In this document: piece after piece, positions 18,846 through 27,540 of the stretch
Layout: each line of letters begins with the position of its first letter
Numbering within the stretch: the first letter of the stretch is position 1
DNA from: a virus
IMG/VR virus record: IMGVR_UViG_3300033992_000665
Span: 1 to 34,314 of that record
DNA length: 34,314 bases
Strand: one strand, 5' to 3'
Translations under genes and position numbers: made by a program
Notes under the pieces: model-generated
What the model saw: the letters and a program-made list of their open reading frames with translations, nothing else
Told to the model about the DNA's origin: nothing
Databases searched by the model: none

Positions 18846-21296
18846 TCACGCCGCGATGTAGGGGAGGGTCACCACCGGGGCGGTAATCACGCCCTCGGTG
18901 TGCTGGGAAATCTTCATGATTGAATCAGTTATGGCGATGCTGCAAAGCAACACGTGCCCGACCGTCGCCGTATCCGTTGGCGGGGTGGTGGTCACGATGA
19001 TGTCGGCGCTGGAGCAATACCAGTATTTCACTCCGATGGTTGCCGTGGTCGGAAGGCTGAATGAGACCGTCTCCCCGTCGTCCCCCTCGTCACCGCTCGT
19101 GCCGTATCCGCCCGCTCCGCCGTCTCCGCCGTCCCCGCCGTTGCCGCCCGCAGCCGCACCGCCAACCGATCCCGCCGCAGGTCCGCCAGCGCCTCCAGTA
19201 TCGCCGCCCGCGCCCGTGCTGGTTGGCTGCCCCGCCGCCCCGTCCGCGCCGTTGCTGCCCGCTCCACCTCCGCCGCCGCCACCGCCACCCTTGCCCCCGC
19301 CACCACCACCGCCGCCGTCTCCACCCGTGCCGCCCGTGCCGCCCTTTCCGCCCGTGATCGAGACGGACGACGAGCCAGTCAATGCGCCCTCGCTGGTGTA
19401 CGCCGTCCCCGTGTAGGTGAGCCGCAGGTAAATCTTGCTCCCGTTGCTGACCGTCGCGGTCGGGCTGGCGTATTCAGCCTCAATCGTGTGCGCCGTGTAC
19501 GTCGGCGTCGGGTCGTTGGTCGGGCTGTCAATGTCCAGCAGTGTTGTCAGGACGACGCCGGGGTTGATGGTGACGGCTGTGGCTGTGGCTTGGTTGACGG
19601 AAAAATACCGCTGGGGATTCTGGCCGGTGGAGCGGACGCTGTTTCCAGTGCGCCCGGCAACCGCCCCTTCGACGTTGGAGGATCCGGTGACGGCTCCGCT
19701 GGTCCGCAATGCGCCGGGCGTGAGGGATGGTTTCACCGCCCGCTCTCCAGCCCGCTGCAAGGCGATGAAGTCGTCTGGACTGATGCGCGGATTGATCGGC
19801 CCGAAATTCACCGTCGTTCGGCCTGAGAAAATGTCGGCGGTGACGCTCTGGATGACGGCCCCGGTCAAAACGAACAAACCCGTAGTGGTCAGTTTTTTCC
19901 CTGGTACCAGTGTGCGGTCGATCTCGTCGCCCACGAATACGGCGGTGCCAGACGGCGACTCCGTTGAGATTGCGTCATAGTACGCCTGCGCGAGCCCTGC
20001 CGGTGCCGTTTCGCCGGTGGTCGATGCGCTGGTGCGGTACGTCGTGCTGGTGGCGTCGGTGCCAGTCAGTTCGCGGGTCAGCGTCAACAGCCCCGTCTCC
20101 TTGTCGAATAACTTGTAGAGGGCCGCGTTCGCCACCGTGCCGAGCCAGCGAAGGACAATGGTGATTGTTGCGGGGGCGGCGGAAATCCCAGCCTGCCATG
20201 GAGGGATTGATCCGCCGATCAGTTCGCGTGGGTATTTCGGTGATCCGCCCGGTTCGGGAACGTTGCCCAGCCCAACCTTCGCGGCAACGTCCACGGCCTG
20301 CGAGACGCTGACCACCTCGACGTTCCCCGCCACCGGGTCAGTCTCCGCCACGTCGGGAAAGTTTTTGATGATCCAGTTTCGTACATCTGTCAGGCTTGAG
20401 CTGTTGTCAATCAGGGGAGCGGTTAGCACCTGCTGCGATTGCGTCACCGTGTCGGTCCCTTTGAGGGTGATCGTGCGGCGGACAATATCCACTCCAGACG
20501 TTGCGCCCGCCGTCTGCTCTGTTAAGTCAATCCACTCGACGCCGTCCACCGTGTTCACCGTCTCAAATGTCAGCACCACGCCCCGCGTAATTCGCCGCCG
20601 AAGCGGCCTCTGGCGAATGAGCTTGCACCCGCTGGTGTTGCCTGACACCGCTTTCGTGATGGTCGAGAGCGCCGATGGCTTCGCGACGTTGAAGGTGCTG
20701 GCGACGTGATCGAACCAGCTCACGCAATCAGGATGCCACCGAAGCGGGGTTCGGATGCACTCCATGCAGGTCGAGTCAACCACCTCCTGCGATGGCACCG
20801 TCAACGCGACGCCTGACAGGATTGATCCGGTTGCGACGCCTGACGATTCCGTCGCCGCGTAGGTCAGCACATCCGCAATCGTCGTCGCTGTGGTCTGATT
20901 CGTGCCGCTGTTCGACACACCGAGTTGGCACCGTGTCTTGAAGGCGTAGGACTGGCTGGGCGTCGCTGGACCGATGGCGTACCGCTGGCGGTAGGTGATC
21001 CGGTTGAGGTTGCTGCTGAGTCCTGAGCATTGCACCGTCCACCCCTCGCGTCCGCCGTCAGCGAATGGCTCAACCCGGACGACGTAGCCCCGGAAGTAGA
21101 TGTTAGCGCCCTCGCGGATAATGACAGCATCGTTCTCGTCGGCGGGCGCGGTGGCGTTGGCGTTGAGGGCAAACGCAAGCTCAAGCGAATCTTCGCCACC
21201 TGCCTGTAGATTGACGATGGCGGATGTGATCTTGAGAGTTGAGAACGCAGTGGCGCTCCCTGCTCCGATTTGTGCTGTCCATGTGGTGCCTGGCAT
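18846..21296 (-). CDS. Tail hub/baseplate protein with C-terminal glycine-rich adhesin domain
   Basis: 816 residues, last gene of the structural operon. The first part (MPGTTWTAQIGAGSATAF, beta-rich, with VQCSGLSSNLNRITYRQRYA near 90-110) looks like a tail hub of the gp27/gpD type and follows the tape measure as hubs do. Residues about 520-650 form further beta domains. Residues 649-741 are a striking glycine-rich segment of GG, GGD, GGK and GGGGG units, then a small domain (742-816) ending VVTLPYIAA. Long glycine runs like these form polyglycine-II helices in phage S16-type adhesins, where the loops contact the receptor. Hub and adhesin on one chain would be economical for a short siphovirus tail. 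Confidence 0.7.
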   Translation of the reverse strand: MPGTTWTAQIGAGSATAFSTLKITSAIVNLQAGGEDSLELAFALNANATAPADENDAVIIREGANIYFRGYVVRVEPFADGGREGWTVQCSGLSSNLNRITYRQRYAIGPATPSQSYAFKTRCQLGVSNSGTNQTTATTIADVLTYAATESSGVATGSILSGVALTVPSQEVVDSTCMECIRTPLRWHPDCVSWFDHVASTFNVAKPSALSTITKAVSGNTSGCKLIRQRPLRRRITRGVVLTFETVNTVDGVEWIDLTEQTAGATSGVDIVRRTITLKGTDTVTQSQQVLTAPLIDNSSSLTDVRNWIIKNFPDVAETDPVAGNVEVVSVSQAVDVAAKVGLGNVPEPGGSPKYPRELIGGSIPPWQAGISAAPATITIVLRWLGTVANAALYKLFDKETGLLTLTRELTGTDATSTTYRTSASTTGETAPAGLAQAYYDAISTESPSGTAVFVGDEIDRTLVPGKKLTTTGLFVLTGAVIQSVTADIFSGRTTVNFGPINPRISPDDFIALQRAGERAVKPSLTPGALRTSGAVTGSSNVEGAVAGRTGNSVRSTGQNPQRYFSVNQATATAVTINPGVVLTTLLDIDSPTNDPTPTYTAHTIEAEYASPTATVSNGSKIYLRLTYTGTAYTSEGALTGSSSVSITGGKGGTGGTGGDGGGGGGGGKGGGGGGGGGAGSNGADGAAGQPTSTGAGGDTGGAGGPAAGSVGGAAAGGNGGDGGDGGAGGYGTSGDEGDDGETVSFSLPTTATIGVKYWYCSSADIIVTTTPPTDTATVGHVLLCSIAITDSIMKISQHTEGVITAPVVTLPYIAA
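19074..19352. repeat. GGN-repeat tract encoding the glycine-rich domain
   Basis: About 280 bases of imperfect GGN triplets on the minus strand (ccg, ccc, ccn on the plus strand), encoding hub residues 649-741. Codons for glycine vary, so it is selected protein sequence rather than a simple microsatellite, but it is prone to slippage and could vary in length between isolates. Confidence 0.8.
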
Positions 21297-21298
21297 GA

Positions 21299-22951
21299 TT
21301 ATTTCGCGGTGCGGAGGTCTTCGATTTCGGCTTCCAGCTTGTCCAGCTTGGATTTCGCCTGTTCGCTGAGTTTGCTAGAGTTGGCGGTGAGCTTCGCCAC
21401 CATGGCGATGAGTCGATTTAGACCGGCGTCGCTTCCCGCGCCTCCCGCTGCCTCCCTGAGCGAGTCGGCGAAACCGGGCGCGAGTCCATCCCCTGCGAGC
21501 GTGGACGCCAGCGAACCGCCCGCGCTGCCGACCTGCTTGAGGTTGGATGACCTGCGGTTCGCCTCGCGCTCCGCCTCTTTCGCTGCGCGTTCCCGTTCCT
21601 TCTCTGCCTCCTCCCGCTGCTTCGTCCGCTCCGCCTCGACCTGAGCCAGCGCCCCCATGCTGCCCGCGGCTTGGCGAAGGTTGAAAAGCTGCTGAGATTG
21701 CCGGATTCCGGTTTCCGTGCCCATGGCCTCAACCCGCAATCCTGACGCACGGCCCGCCCCTTCGTTTGCGGCCTTGGTTTGCTCCTCGATTGCTTTGTCC
21801 AGTTGCTCGCGGGATGTGAATTTGGTTTTTTTCTGCGCCACCTCGTCCGCCGTGATTTTGGCATTTTCCCTATCAAGGGCGAGTTGCATTTCGGCGTATG
21901 CGTCGCGCTCCTTTTGGAGCTTGTACTCATTCATCCGCCTGTCTTTGTCGATCATTGCCTCATTAAGAATGACTCCGCCAGCGCCAAGCATGCCGGATTT
22001 GAGGAATTGACTTCCAGTTAGGGCCTTGGCCGTTTCCTCCTGCGTGGCTCGTGATTGCTCCATGAACGCTTTGATGGAGTCACGGTTTTCTGTCGCAAGT
22101 TTCCGATCTTCTGGCGACAGGAGCCCAGCGCCAGCCGCACTAAGAGCGCCCGCAGCCGCCCTTGCCGCTCGCGCCTGCTGATCTTCAGCCGCCGCCTTGC
22201 GCCTGAGTTCTGCCGCTTTCGTTTCCTCTGCCAGCGTCAGCGCCGTTTGCTTCCGCGCTTCTGCCTCCACCCTCACCTTGTCCTTGGCAAAAATCGCCTC
22301 CTCCTTCGTCATTTTTCCCGTCGCCTCCATTAGCTGAATCCGCGCCATTTCCATTCCTGCCTGTGCATCTGCCAGCGCAATCTCCGCGTCCTTCTCTGCC
22401 TGCTTCTGCTTGATGATCTGATCTGATAGGGCGATGACGGCTTTGTAATGGCCCTCCGTCACCGCGAGCGCATCATTAAACTCCCGTTGCGCTGCTGCCT
22501 GAGCCTTCGTCGCCTCCGCCGCCTTGTACGCCGCGTTTGCGTCGGCCATGGTTTCCGCTGACAGTTCGGATGCTGCTTTTGCGGCCTCCTTCGCCTTCTC
22601 GCCAAACAAATCGACGTTTTTCAGCAGGAATTGCACCCCGACTGCCGCAATCTGGACGGCACCGGCAACCCCCATCCCCAACCCTAGTCCCGTGATGATT
22701 TGGGGAATGTTGTTGACCATGCCGCCGAATCCGTATTGCACGTCTTGAACCGCATTTGATAGGGCAAGCAGCCCCATTGCGCCGTTGTTGCCGCTCTTGG
22801 CGACCTTGTTTTGTGCATCCGCCAGCCCATTGGCCGTTACCGTGGCCTGCTTCCCCGCTGCCGTCACCTGATCCAATGCGGTTGCTGTCTGCTTCGCCCC
22901 GGCGGTGTCAGACGTGACCTTGATGCCGATGTTTAGGTTCTGGTCTGCCAT
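21299..22951 (-). CDS. Tail tape measure protein
   Basis: 550 residues. Begins MADQNLNIGIKVTSDTAGAK, the usual tape-measure start. Hydrophobic segment IPQIITGLGLGMGVAGAVQI, then AAVGVQFLL (about 81-110), followed by long alanine/glutamate/lysine coiled coils (AEKDAEIALADAQAGMEMAR, EKERERAAKEAEREANRRSS) and a helical end (SKLDKLEAEIEDLR). Using the familiar ratio of about 0.15 nm per residue, the tail would be around 80 nm, short for a siphovirus. The protein forms a scaffold setting tube length and is ejected with DNA. It lies between the tail completion candidate and the hub. The leader contains CACCGAACCCTGACAA. Confidence 0.87.
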   Translation of the reverse strand: MADQNLNIGIKVTSDTAGAKQTATALDQVTAAGKQATVTANGLADAQNKVAKSGNNGAMGLLALSNAVQDVQYGFGGMVNNIPQIITGLGLGMGVAGAVQIAAVGVQFLLKNVDLFGEKAKEAAKAASELSAETMADANAAYKAAEATKAQAAAQREFNDALAVTEGHYKAVIALSDQIIKQKQAEKDAEIALADAQAGMEMARIQLMEATGKMTKEEAIFAKDKVRVEAEARKQTALTLAEETKAAELRRKAAAEDQQARAARAAAGALSAAGAGLLSPEDRKLATENRDSIKAFMEQSRATQEETAKALTGSQFLKSGMLGAGGVILNEAMIDKDRRMNEYKLQKERDAYAEMQLALDRENAKITADEVAQKKTKFTSREQLDKAIEEQTKAANEGAGRASGLRVEAMGTETGIRQSQQLFNLRQAAGSMGALAQVEAERTKQREEAEKERERAAKEAEREANRRSSNLKQVGSAGGSLASTLAGDGLAPGFADSLREAAGGAGSDAGLNRLIAMVAKLTANSSKLSEQAKSKLDKLEAEIEDLRTAK

Positions 22952-22954
22952 TTG

Positions 22955-23563
22955 TCAGGGTTCGGTGAGTTTTTTGACGACGGTGGCGACAGTCTCAAAG
23001 TACTGCTGCGGCGTCGGGATGATTGATGGGTTCGGCGTCTGCGGCCCCACGCTCTTTTTCAGCGCGAACATGGCAACGTCGGAATCGGAGCGGGTGCCGC
23101 CGGATTTGGCGAAGAGTGCCGAGCCTTTCCGATAAAGGTCCACGCCCAGCGTCCGCATCATCGCCACGGTTTTCCCGTGGGCCGCTCCGTTGATTGGGAT
23201 GGTGAGATACTGAATCGGCTTTCCTGTGATTTCGCTGATGCGGCCGCTTGGTTTGATGGTGCCGCCGCCCGTGTAATGACGGCGAACGCCAACGACTTTC
23301 CCGACCTTCTCCACCACCTCGATGTTCACGACCGCGCCAGATGAAGTTGCTACCGTGTTGTCACCCGCATTGACCCAGTACCCAGTTGATGTTGCCCCGA
23401 ATTTGTTCGGATGCGCCGTGGCGTAGGTGTAGAAATGATCGGTGGTGATTTCCCGCGTCGGCTCCGTTGATGCCGTCGCTACTGCCTCGCCGCTCAGTCC
23501 CGCGAATTTCACAAGGGTCTGGTCGAGTTGCTCCTGTCCGTTGATGGAGATGGAGACGTTCAC
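22955..23563 (-). CDS. Putative tail completion/virion morphogenesis protein
   Basis: 202 residues. The start codon is GTG (23563), overlapping the MuF stop by GTGA. Begins NVSISINGQEQLDQTLVKFA, then HFYTYATAHPNKFGATSTGY and VRRHYTGGGTIKPSG; the alternation of helix and beta strands and the 'HP..fg' and 'RRHY.GG' elements recall Mu gpG-type virion morphogenesis or HK97 gp10-like proteins that finish the head-tail joint. The C-terminus ends FETVATVVKKLTEP. Position between MuF and the tape measure is consistent. The assignment is by pattern and place only. Confidence 0.5.
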   Translation of the reverse strand: MNVSISINGQEQLDQTLVKFAGLSGEAVATASTEPTREITTDHFYTYATAHPNKFGATSTGYWVNAGDNTVATSSGAVVNIEVVEKVGKVVGVRRHYTGGGTIKPSGRISEITGKPIQYLTIPINGAAHGKTVAMMRTLGVDLYRKGSALFAKSGGTRSDSDVAMFALKKSVGPQTPNPSIIPTPQQYFETVATVVKKLTEP

Positions 23564-24621
23564 AGCACAAGTTCCGCCAGATTTGCCAATGCGTCAACAA
23601 GCAGCAATCCGCCCACGATGCCCTCCGCGATTTCGATCCGGCGCGCCAGCATGTTGAAGCTGAAAAGCGTGTCGGTGCCTTCAAATAGCGTCTGCATCCG
23701 CTGCATCGCCTCCGCGTCACCACCGAGCTTTTTCCATTCCGCCAGCGCCTGCTTCTGGTGGTTCTCCGTCCCGTCCACATTCGGGCGCGGGAGGAGATTG
23801 GCGAGAACGGGAACGGGCCATGGACGCGAGCCGTTCGGGTCCGTCGCAACCAGTTTGTCGCCCACGAAAACGCCCATGCCGTTCAGCGTCTCCAACAATT
23901 CGCCGCGCTTCTCCGCCGGGATTTGATCCGCCGCCACCTCCAGCGTCGAGTTGAGCGAGCCGGGTGGCTTGACGGGCGGTGGTTCGCCGTTGGCTGGCAG
24001 CAATCCCCACTCCCGCGCCTGCGACTTGAACACCCCAACCTGCCGCATTCCGCTGCCCCACTTGAGCGGTGCGTATGGCACCCCAAAGTCTGACATGTAG
24101 AGCCAGATTGGGTCGTCGATCAGTGCCGCCATTCGGTCAGGGCTGGCTTTGCTGCCGGATGCCGCGACTGCCTGCGGCCAAATCCGTTCCGCCCAGATGC
24201 GCGGCTCGTTGGCGATGCGCCCCCTGACCAGTTTGAGAGCGGGCATCATCTTGGCGTTCTGTCGCCGCTTCACGTCGTTCGTCCATCCGTTAGCCAGCGC
24301 CACGTTGGTTCGGAGATTGATGAGTTGGCGGTGAATCGTGGACAGATCCTTGATGGTTCCCTCTTCGCCGGGTTTGGGCTTGTAGCCGGATTTCTCCAGC
24401 CCCTCTCGAATGATGCGCGTCGCCTCCGCCTCTCCCATTTCGCCGTCAAGAATCGCCTGCGCTGCACGTTGAAACGCGCCCGCAATCTGCACGTCCATCG
24501 TCGCAGCCATGAAAAACGACTGCTCTTTCAGCCACAACGGCAGAAGGTAGAAATCCTTGGAGCGGAGGTTCGTCGGCAGAACCGCCTTGCCCCGAAAATA
24601 CTCCTCTGCGCGAGGGTTCAT
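23560..24621 (-). CDS. MuF-like minor head/morphogenesis protein (gp30/gpF-like)
   Basis: 353 residues. Begins MNPRAEEYFRGKAVLPTNLR, with LKEQSFFMAATMDVQIAGAF, then helical IHRQLINLRTNVALANGWTN and VKRRQNAKMMPALKLVRGRI: the characteristic MuF pattern, in which a helix 'lr.Rtn...a...g....' is followed by the domain that reads the portal. MuF proteins sit inside the capsid near the portal and may be ejected. Here the gene lies in the tail cluster, 9 kb from the portal, instead of next to it. The C-terminus ends LVDALANLAELVL. Overlaps both neighbours. Confidence 0.65.
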   Translation of the reverse strand: MNPRAEEYFRGKAVLPTNLRSKDFYLLPLWLKEQSFFMAATMDVQIAGAFQRAAQAILDGEMGEAEATRIIREGLEKSGYKPKPGEEGTIKDLSTIHRQLINLRTNVALANGWTNDVKRRQNAKMMPALKLVRGRIANEPRIWAERIWPQAVAASGSKASPDRMAALIDDPIWLYMSDFGVPYAPLKWGSGMRQVGVFKSQAREWGLLPANGEPPPVKPPGSLNSTLEVAADQIPAEKRGELLETLNGMGVFVGDKLVATDPNGSRPWPVPVLANLLPRPNVDGTENHQKQALAEWKKLGGDAEAMQRMQTLFEGTDTLFSFNMLARRIEIAEGIVGGLLLVDALANLAELVL

Positions 24622-25019
24622 GCGATGTATCCGGTGATGCTGTAGGCGTAGACGACGGTGCAGCCCTGCACGGTTTCAACGGATGCGGCCACGAGGGCAC
24701 CAGTGAGCGTCAACCTCGTCGTCCCCCCGTTGTCCTTAAATGTCACCACACCCGTTAGGGTAAACTCATCCATCAAGCCCAACGCCGCCGTCTGCGCTGC
24801 GTCGATGGTCGAGTATAGCCACGTCGTCCGAAATGACGCGGAAACCGCCCTGTTTCCGCGCCGGAATGTCGCCGGGTATGCGGCCCCCACGATGTCCTCC
24901 ACACTGTCCGCGTCCCGATACGCGAGCGCCAGCCCCTGCGGATCGTCCGACAGGTCGGAGGCGACACCTGCGAGGTCAATCGAGGTGCCGCCTCCGGTGG
25001 GTGTGTAGGTGACGCGCAT
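24618..25019 (-). CDS. 133-residue beta-rich tail-region protein
   Basis: Begins MRVTYTPTGGGTSIDLAGVA and ends VVYAYSITGYIA. Regular beta strands (TLTGVVTFKDNGGTTRLTLT, GALVAASVETVQGCTVVYAY) suggest a tail tube-like or tail assembly fold. It lies between the tube protein and MuF, overlapping MuF by ATGA; siphoviruses often have a small chaperone or minor tail gene here. The ATG is preceded by TACCCATAACCC and no Shine-Dalgarno. No specific family recognised. Confidence 0.6.
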   Translation of the reverse strand: MRVTYTPTGGGTSIDLAGVASDLSDDPQGLALAYRDADSVEDIVGAAYPATFRRGNRAVSASFRTTWLYSTIDAAQTAALGLMDEFTLTGVVTFKDNGGTTRLTLTGALVAASVETVQGCTVVYAYSITGYIA

Positions 25020-25022
25020 GGG

Positions 25023-26300
25023 TTATGGGTAGCCGACCGTGAAGAGGGGTTGGCGAACGCCGCTTGAAAACGTCCGCAGCCCCTGCCAGACGAGGTCGCC
25101 GTTTCGCATGGTGGTGACGCCGTAGTTGGCAGCGCCTGCGGAAATGCTGGTGGACGTGATCTGGAAATCAACCACCCCGCCATCAAGGCGAATCCACAGC
25201 ATCATTGGGGTTGCCGCTTTCATCGATTGGCCGCGCAGTCGGCCTTCAAATCCGGCTCCCATGTCTTGCTGTAATAGCACCTTCTGCACCTCCTCATCAG
25301 TGACAAGCTCCCCGACTGGTTGCCCCGTCGCCGTCAAGGTGAGGTCGGTAAACTTGATGTCCACGAGCCCGCACGAATCGACAACGTGGTCATCAGTGCC
25401 AAGATTCAACGCCACCGTCATCCCGTTGGCGGTGCAAAAGTCTTTCCATGGCGCTGCCAGTGGATCGTTGTTCGCCCATGCGTCGTTACTGTCCGCCCCG
25501 TACCTGACTGCTGGCGGAGCTGTGAGGATAGAGTCAGGGTAAAAGTCGTCGAGCTGAGTTGATCCCGGCGTCGTCCATGTGCGGTAGTCAACAATCGCGT
25601 CCACCTGCTGCGCGTCCAGTTTCCTGTGATAGAGCGCAGTGAATGTTGCCGCCCCCAGCACCGTTTCCGTCGCGGAAAATGTCAGGGTCGGGAGTCCGGT
25701 CAATGCGACATTCTGGAACGTGATGATTTTCTCGGTGCCGCCGCTCTGGAAAAGCGGGTGGATGACGAGTGCGTTGGAGAACGATAGCGTTCCGTCCGTG
25801 GTCGGGTCGGTCGTGAATGCCACCGCGAGCTTGAGTTGAGTGGAACTGGTGACGGCTTCGATGCGCCACGTGCCGTTGTAGCCTGCGGTGGAACTGCCGG
25901 AAATGGTCACGTATTGCCCCACCACCATCCCGGAAGTGGATCCGATGGTGATCGTGGTCGCCGCGCCTGCGTCTGCCGTGGCGTAGCCAGTGATGGCTGT
26001 GGAATCCCATCGGAAAAGCGATTGGCCAGGTTTCGGTTCCGTCGCAGCGTCGGCGTACGGCTCAATCAAAATGGAAAAGTCAGTCGTCGCAGTCTCGTTT
26101 TTCGCAATCATGCCCGAAGGCGTGAAACTCACCGTGTGGCGCACGGTGTTGACTCGCTGGTCGGTGACTCCGAACGAGTCAACGGTGACGGGCGTCAAGG
26201 TGGTTTCCTTCGTGATAACAACATCGCCTTTGGAGCGGAACCAGTAGCCGCGCCATCCAACGAGGGCGGGTCCAGAAATAACTGTGCAATCGCAAGACAT
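25023..26300 (-). CDS. Major tail tube protein (probable)
   Basis: 425 residues. Begins MSCDCTVISGPALVGWRGYW, followed by a beta-sandwich tube domain (FRSKGDVVITKETTLTPVTV, VRHTVSFTPSGMIAK). A central inserted domain of about 100 residues (GAATTITIGSTSGMVVGQYV, then TGTWRIEAVTSSTQLKL) looks like an Ig- or carbohydrate-binding-like decoration on the tube surface, and is followed by a second tube part (SQDMGAGFEGRLRG region). The order tail terminator, tube, small protein, MuF, completion, tape measure matches a siphovirus tail module. The family is not identified by name. Confidence 0.65.
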   Translation of the reverse strand: MSCDCTVISGPALVGWRGYWFRSKGDVVITKETTLTPVTVDSFGVTDQRVNTVRHTVSFTPSGMIAKNETATTDFSILIEPYADAATEPKPGQSLFRWDSTAITGYATADAGAATTITIGSTSGMVVGQYVTISGSSTAGYNGTWRIEAVTSSTQLKLAVAFTTDPTTDGTLSFSNALVIHPLFQSGGTEKIITFQNVALTGLPTLTFSATETVLGAATFTALYHRKLDAQQVDAIVDYRTWTTPGSTQLDDFYPDSILTAPPAVRYGADSNDAWANNDPLAAPWKDFCTANGMTVALNLGTDDHVVDSCGLVDIKFTDLTLTATGQPVGELVTDEEVQKVLLQQDMGAGFEGRLRGQSMKAATPMMLWIRLDGGVVDFQITSTSISAGAANYGVTTMRNGDLVWQGLRTFSSGVRQPLFTVGYP

Positions 26301-26318
26301 AATGTGTGAGGGTGGAGG

Positions 26319-26864
26319 TTAAGGTGCGCCCGCCGGAGGTGATCCGTTCCGGCGGGTGAATGTGTTCAAGGTTCCCTGAGGGATGCTGAAAGTGACGTGG
26401 TAGGCTCGGCCCTGTGGATTCGGTGCGCCATCGGGGCCGCTCATCATGGCCGGCACGATGCCGGTGAACCGGTAGTTGCCCCCGCCGAATGTGGTGCCGT
26501 CCTCACGTTTTGCGGCAGGCGTGCCTGTCAAGATTCCGGCAATCTTCGACGCCACCCGCAAGCCGTTCTCTTGGATGCCGGATGGACTGCGGTTCACCGA
26601 AATCATCTCCAGCACCCGGACAACAAATTGCAGACTGGCCGTCAGACACCCGCCCGTCCCCGTGGCGCTTGCGGATTCCATGGCGATGGTGACGAGCAGC
26701 CCCCGCATCTGCACCATTTGAATGGCCTGCTGAATGTCCTGATTGACCTCCACCACCACCGGAATTGGCGCGGAGTTCGTCGGCGAGAAATATGCGTCAG
26801 CTTCCAGCGTGCCCTTCATCGTGAGAAGGCACTGCGTCAGGAAATCTTCGTTGTTCTCAGCCAT
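26319..26864 (-). CDS. Probable tail terminator/head-tail joining protein
   Basis: 181 residues. Begins MAENNEDFLTQCLLTMKGTL, then beta-rich APIPVVVEVNQDIQQAIQMV and ENGLRVASKIAGILTGTPAA; ends FTRRNGSPPAGAP. A short alpha/beta protein upstream of the tube gene is the usual position of the Mu gp37-like tail terminator, which caps the finished tail and binds the head. The start overlaps the stop of the 38-residue membrane protein by eight bases. The assignment rests on place, size and fold impression. Confidence 0.55.
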   Translation of the reverse strand: MAENNEDFLTQCLLTMKGTLEADAYFSPTNSAPIPVVVEVNQDIQQAIQMVQMRGLLVTIAMESASATGTGGCLTASLQFVVRVLEMISVNRSPSGIQENGLRVASKIAGILTGTPAAKREDGTTFGGGNYRFTGIVPAMMSGPDGAPNPQGRAYHVTFSIPQGTLNTFTRRNGSPPAGAP

Positions 26865-26973
26865 GTAGGTATCTCACAATTAGCTCCACAATCACCAGAA
26901 ACGCAAGGAGGAAGGCGGCGGCGGATGCGATGAAGCACCCGGTAGCTATGCTCTCCTCCTCGTCGTCTTTCAT
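26857..26973 (-). CDS. 38-residue single-span membrane protein
   Basis: Reads MKDDEEESIATGCFIASAAA, then FLLAFLVIVELIVRYLHG: an acidic N-terminus and one transmembrane helix of about 25 residues. The ATG overlaps the stop of the 87-residue membrane protein (ATGA at 26970-26973), and the stop overlaps the next gene. Paired with that protein, it could form a holin/antiholin pair in the structural operon, separate from the lysis genes near 5 kb. Confidence 0.65.
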   Translation of the reverse strand: MKDDEEESIATGCFIASAAAFLLAFLVIVELIVRYLHG

Positions 26974-27233
26974 GCGGCGTGGTCACGTTTGATAATCATG
27001 TCTCGAAGCGCCACACGGTCCTTCTCGCATTCCTCCGACCGTCGTTCGATTGCGCTGATCCGGGCATCGTATTGCAGTTTGAGTTCGCCCACGCGACTAT
27101 CAAACTGCGTCTTGACCTCGCGGACGACATAATAGACGGACGCGATGAGCAGCCCAGGCGTCCCCAGTGTGGTAAAAATGGTTCCTAGGTCTTGCACGGC
27201 TTCAATTTGTAATAGGGTGTGTAGCGTGTCCAT
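26970..27233 (-). CDS. 87-residue membrane-anchored coiled-coil protein, holin-like
   Basis: Begins MDTLHTLLQIEAVQDLGTIF. A hydrophobic helix at about 17-38 (GTIFTTLGTPGLLIASVYYV) is followed by a 45-residue charged coiled coil (REVKTQFDSRVGELKLQYDA, then RISAIERRSEECEKDRVALR). This N-terminal anchor with a cytoplasmic coil resembles BhlA/UviB-type phage holin-like proteins. A spanin inner-membrane subunit is an alternative, since the orientation cannot be told. Located in the tail cluster beside a second membrane micropeptide. Confidence 0.65.
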   Translation of the reverse strand: MDTLHTLLQIEAVQDLGTIFTTLGTPGLLIASVYYVVREVKTQFDSRVGELKLQYDARISAIERRSEECEKDRVALRDMIIKRDHAA

Positions 27234-27234
27234 T

Positions 27235-27534
27235 TCACGGGGCTGGCGTGGTTGGGGGCGGGGTGGTTGGCGGGACGGTGCCGAGTGGTGGACCGAGTGG
27301 AGGGATCGGCCCCATGGCGCGGAGTCCCTCGATGACCTTGTTAAGCAGCAGTTTAGCTAGAACGCCACCGACAGCACCAAGTGAGTCGATGGCATCCTGT
27401 ACGGCTTCGATGGCTTTCGCAATCTTCTCCAGTTGCTCTGGCGATAGCTGAACCATGGTCGGCTCCATGATAAATCCGCCTCCGGTTTTGATCGGCACGG
27501 GAGGGTCAATGGCGTTTCCAGTTTCCTCAGTCAT
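27235..27534 (-). CDS. 99-residue protein with proline/threonine-rich tail
   Basis: Begins MTEETGNAIDPPVPIKTGGG, then a helical segment QLSPEQLEKIAKAIEAVQDA, and LKLLLNKVIEGL-like helix, ending in a proline/threonine repeat (GPPLGTVPPTTPPPTTPAP). The alternate helix and proline tail suggest a flexible linker or virion surface protein. It lies between the fibre-associated gene and the membrane protein, with a one-base gap to the latter. Function unknown. Confidence 0.65.
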   Translation of the reverse strand: MTEETGNAIDPPVPIKTGGGFIMEPTMVQLSPEQLEKIAKAIEAVQDAIDSLGAVGGVLAKLLLNKVIEGLRAMGPIPPLGPPLGTVPPTTPPPTTPAP

Positions 27535-27540
27535 GATGTG

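Noticed and set aside
19074-19352. Possible CRISPR array or microsatellite
   Set aside because: Repeats are imperfect GGN codons in frame with the hub gene, with no spacers or regular repeat length.
18898-19416. Plus-strand proline-rich frame (172 residues)
   Set aside because: It is the antisense of the glycine-rich hub domain; GGN codons on the minus strand automatically read as CCN prolines.
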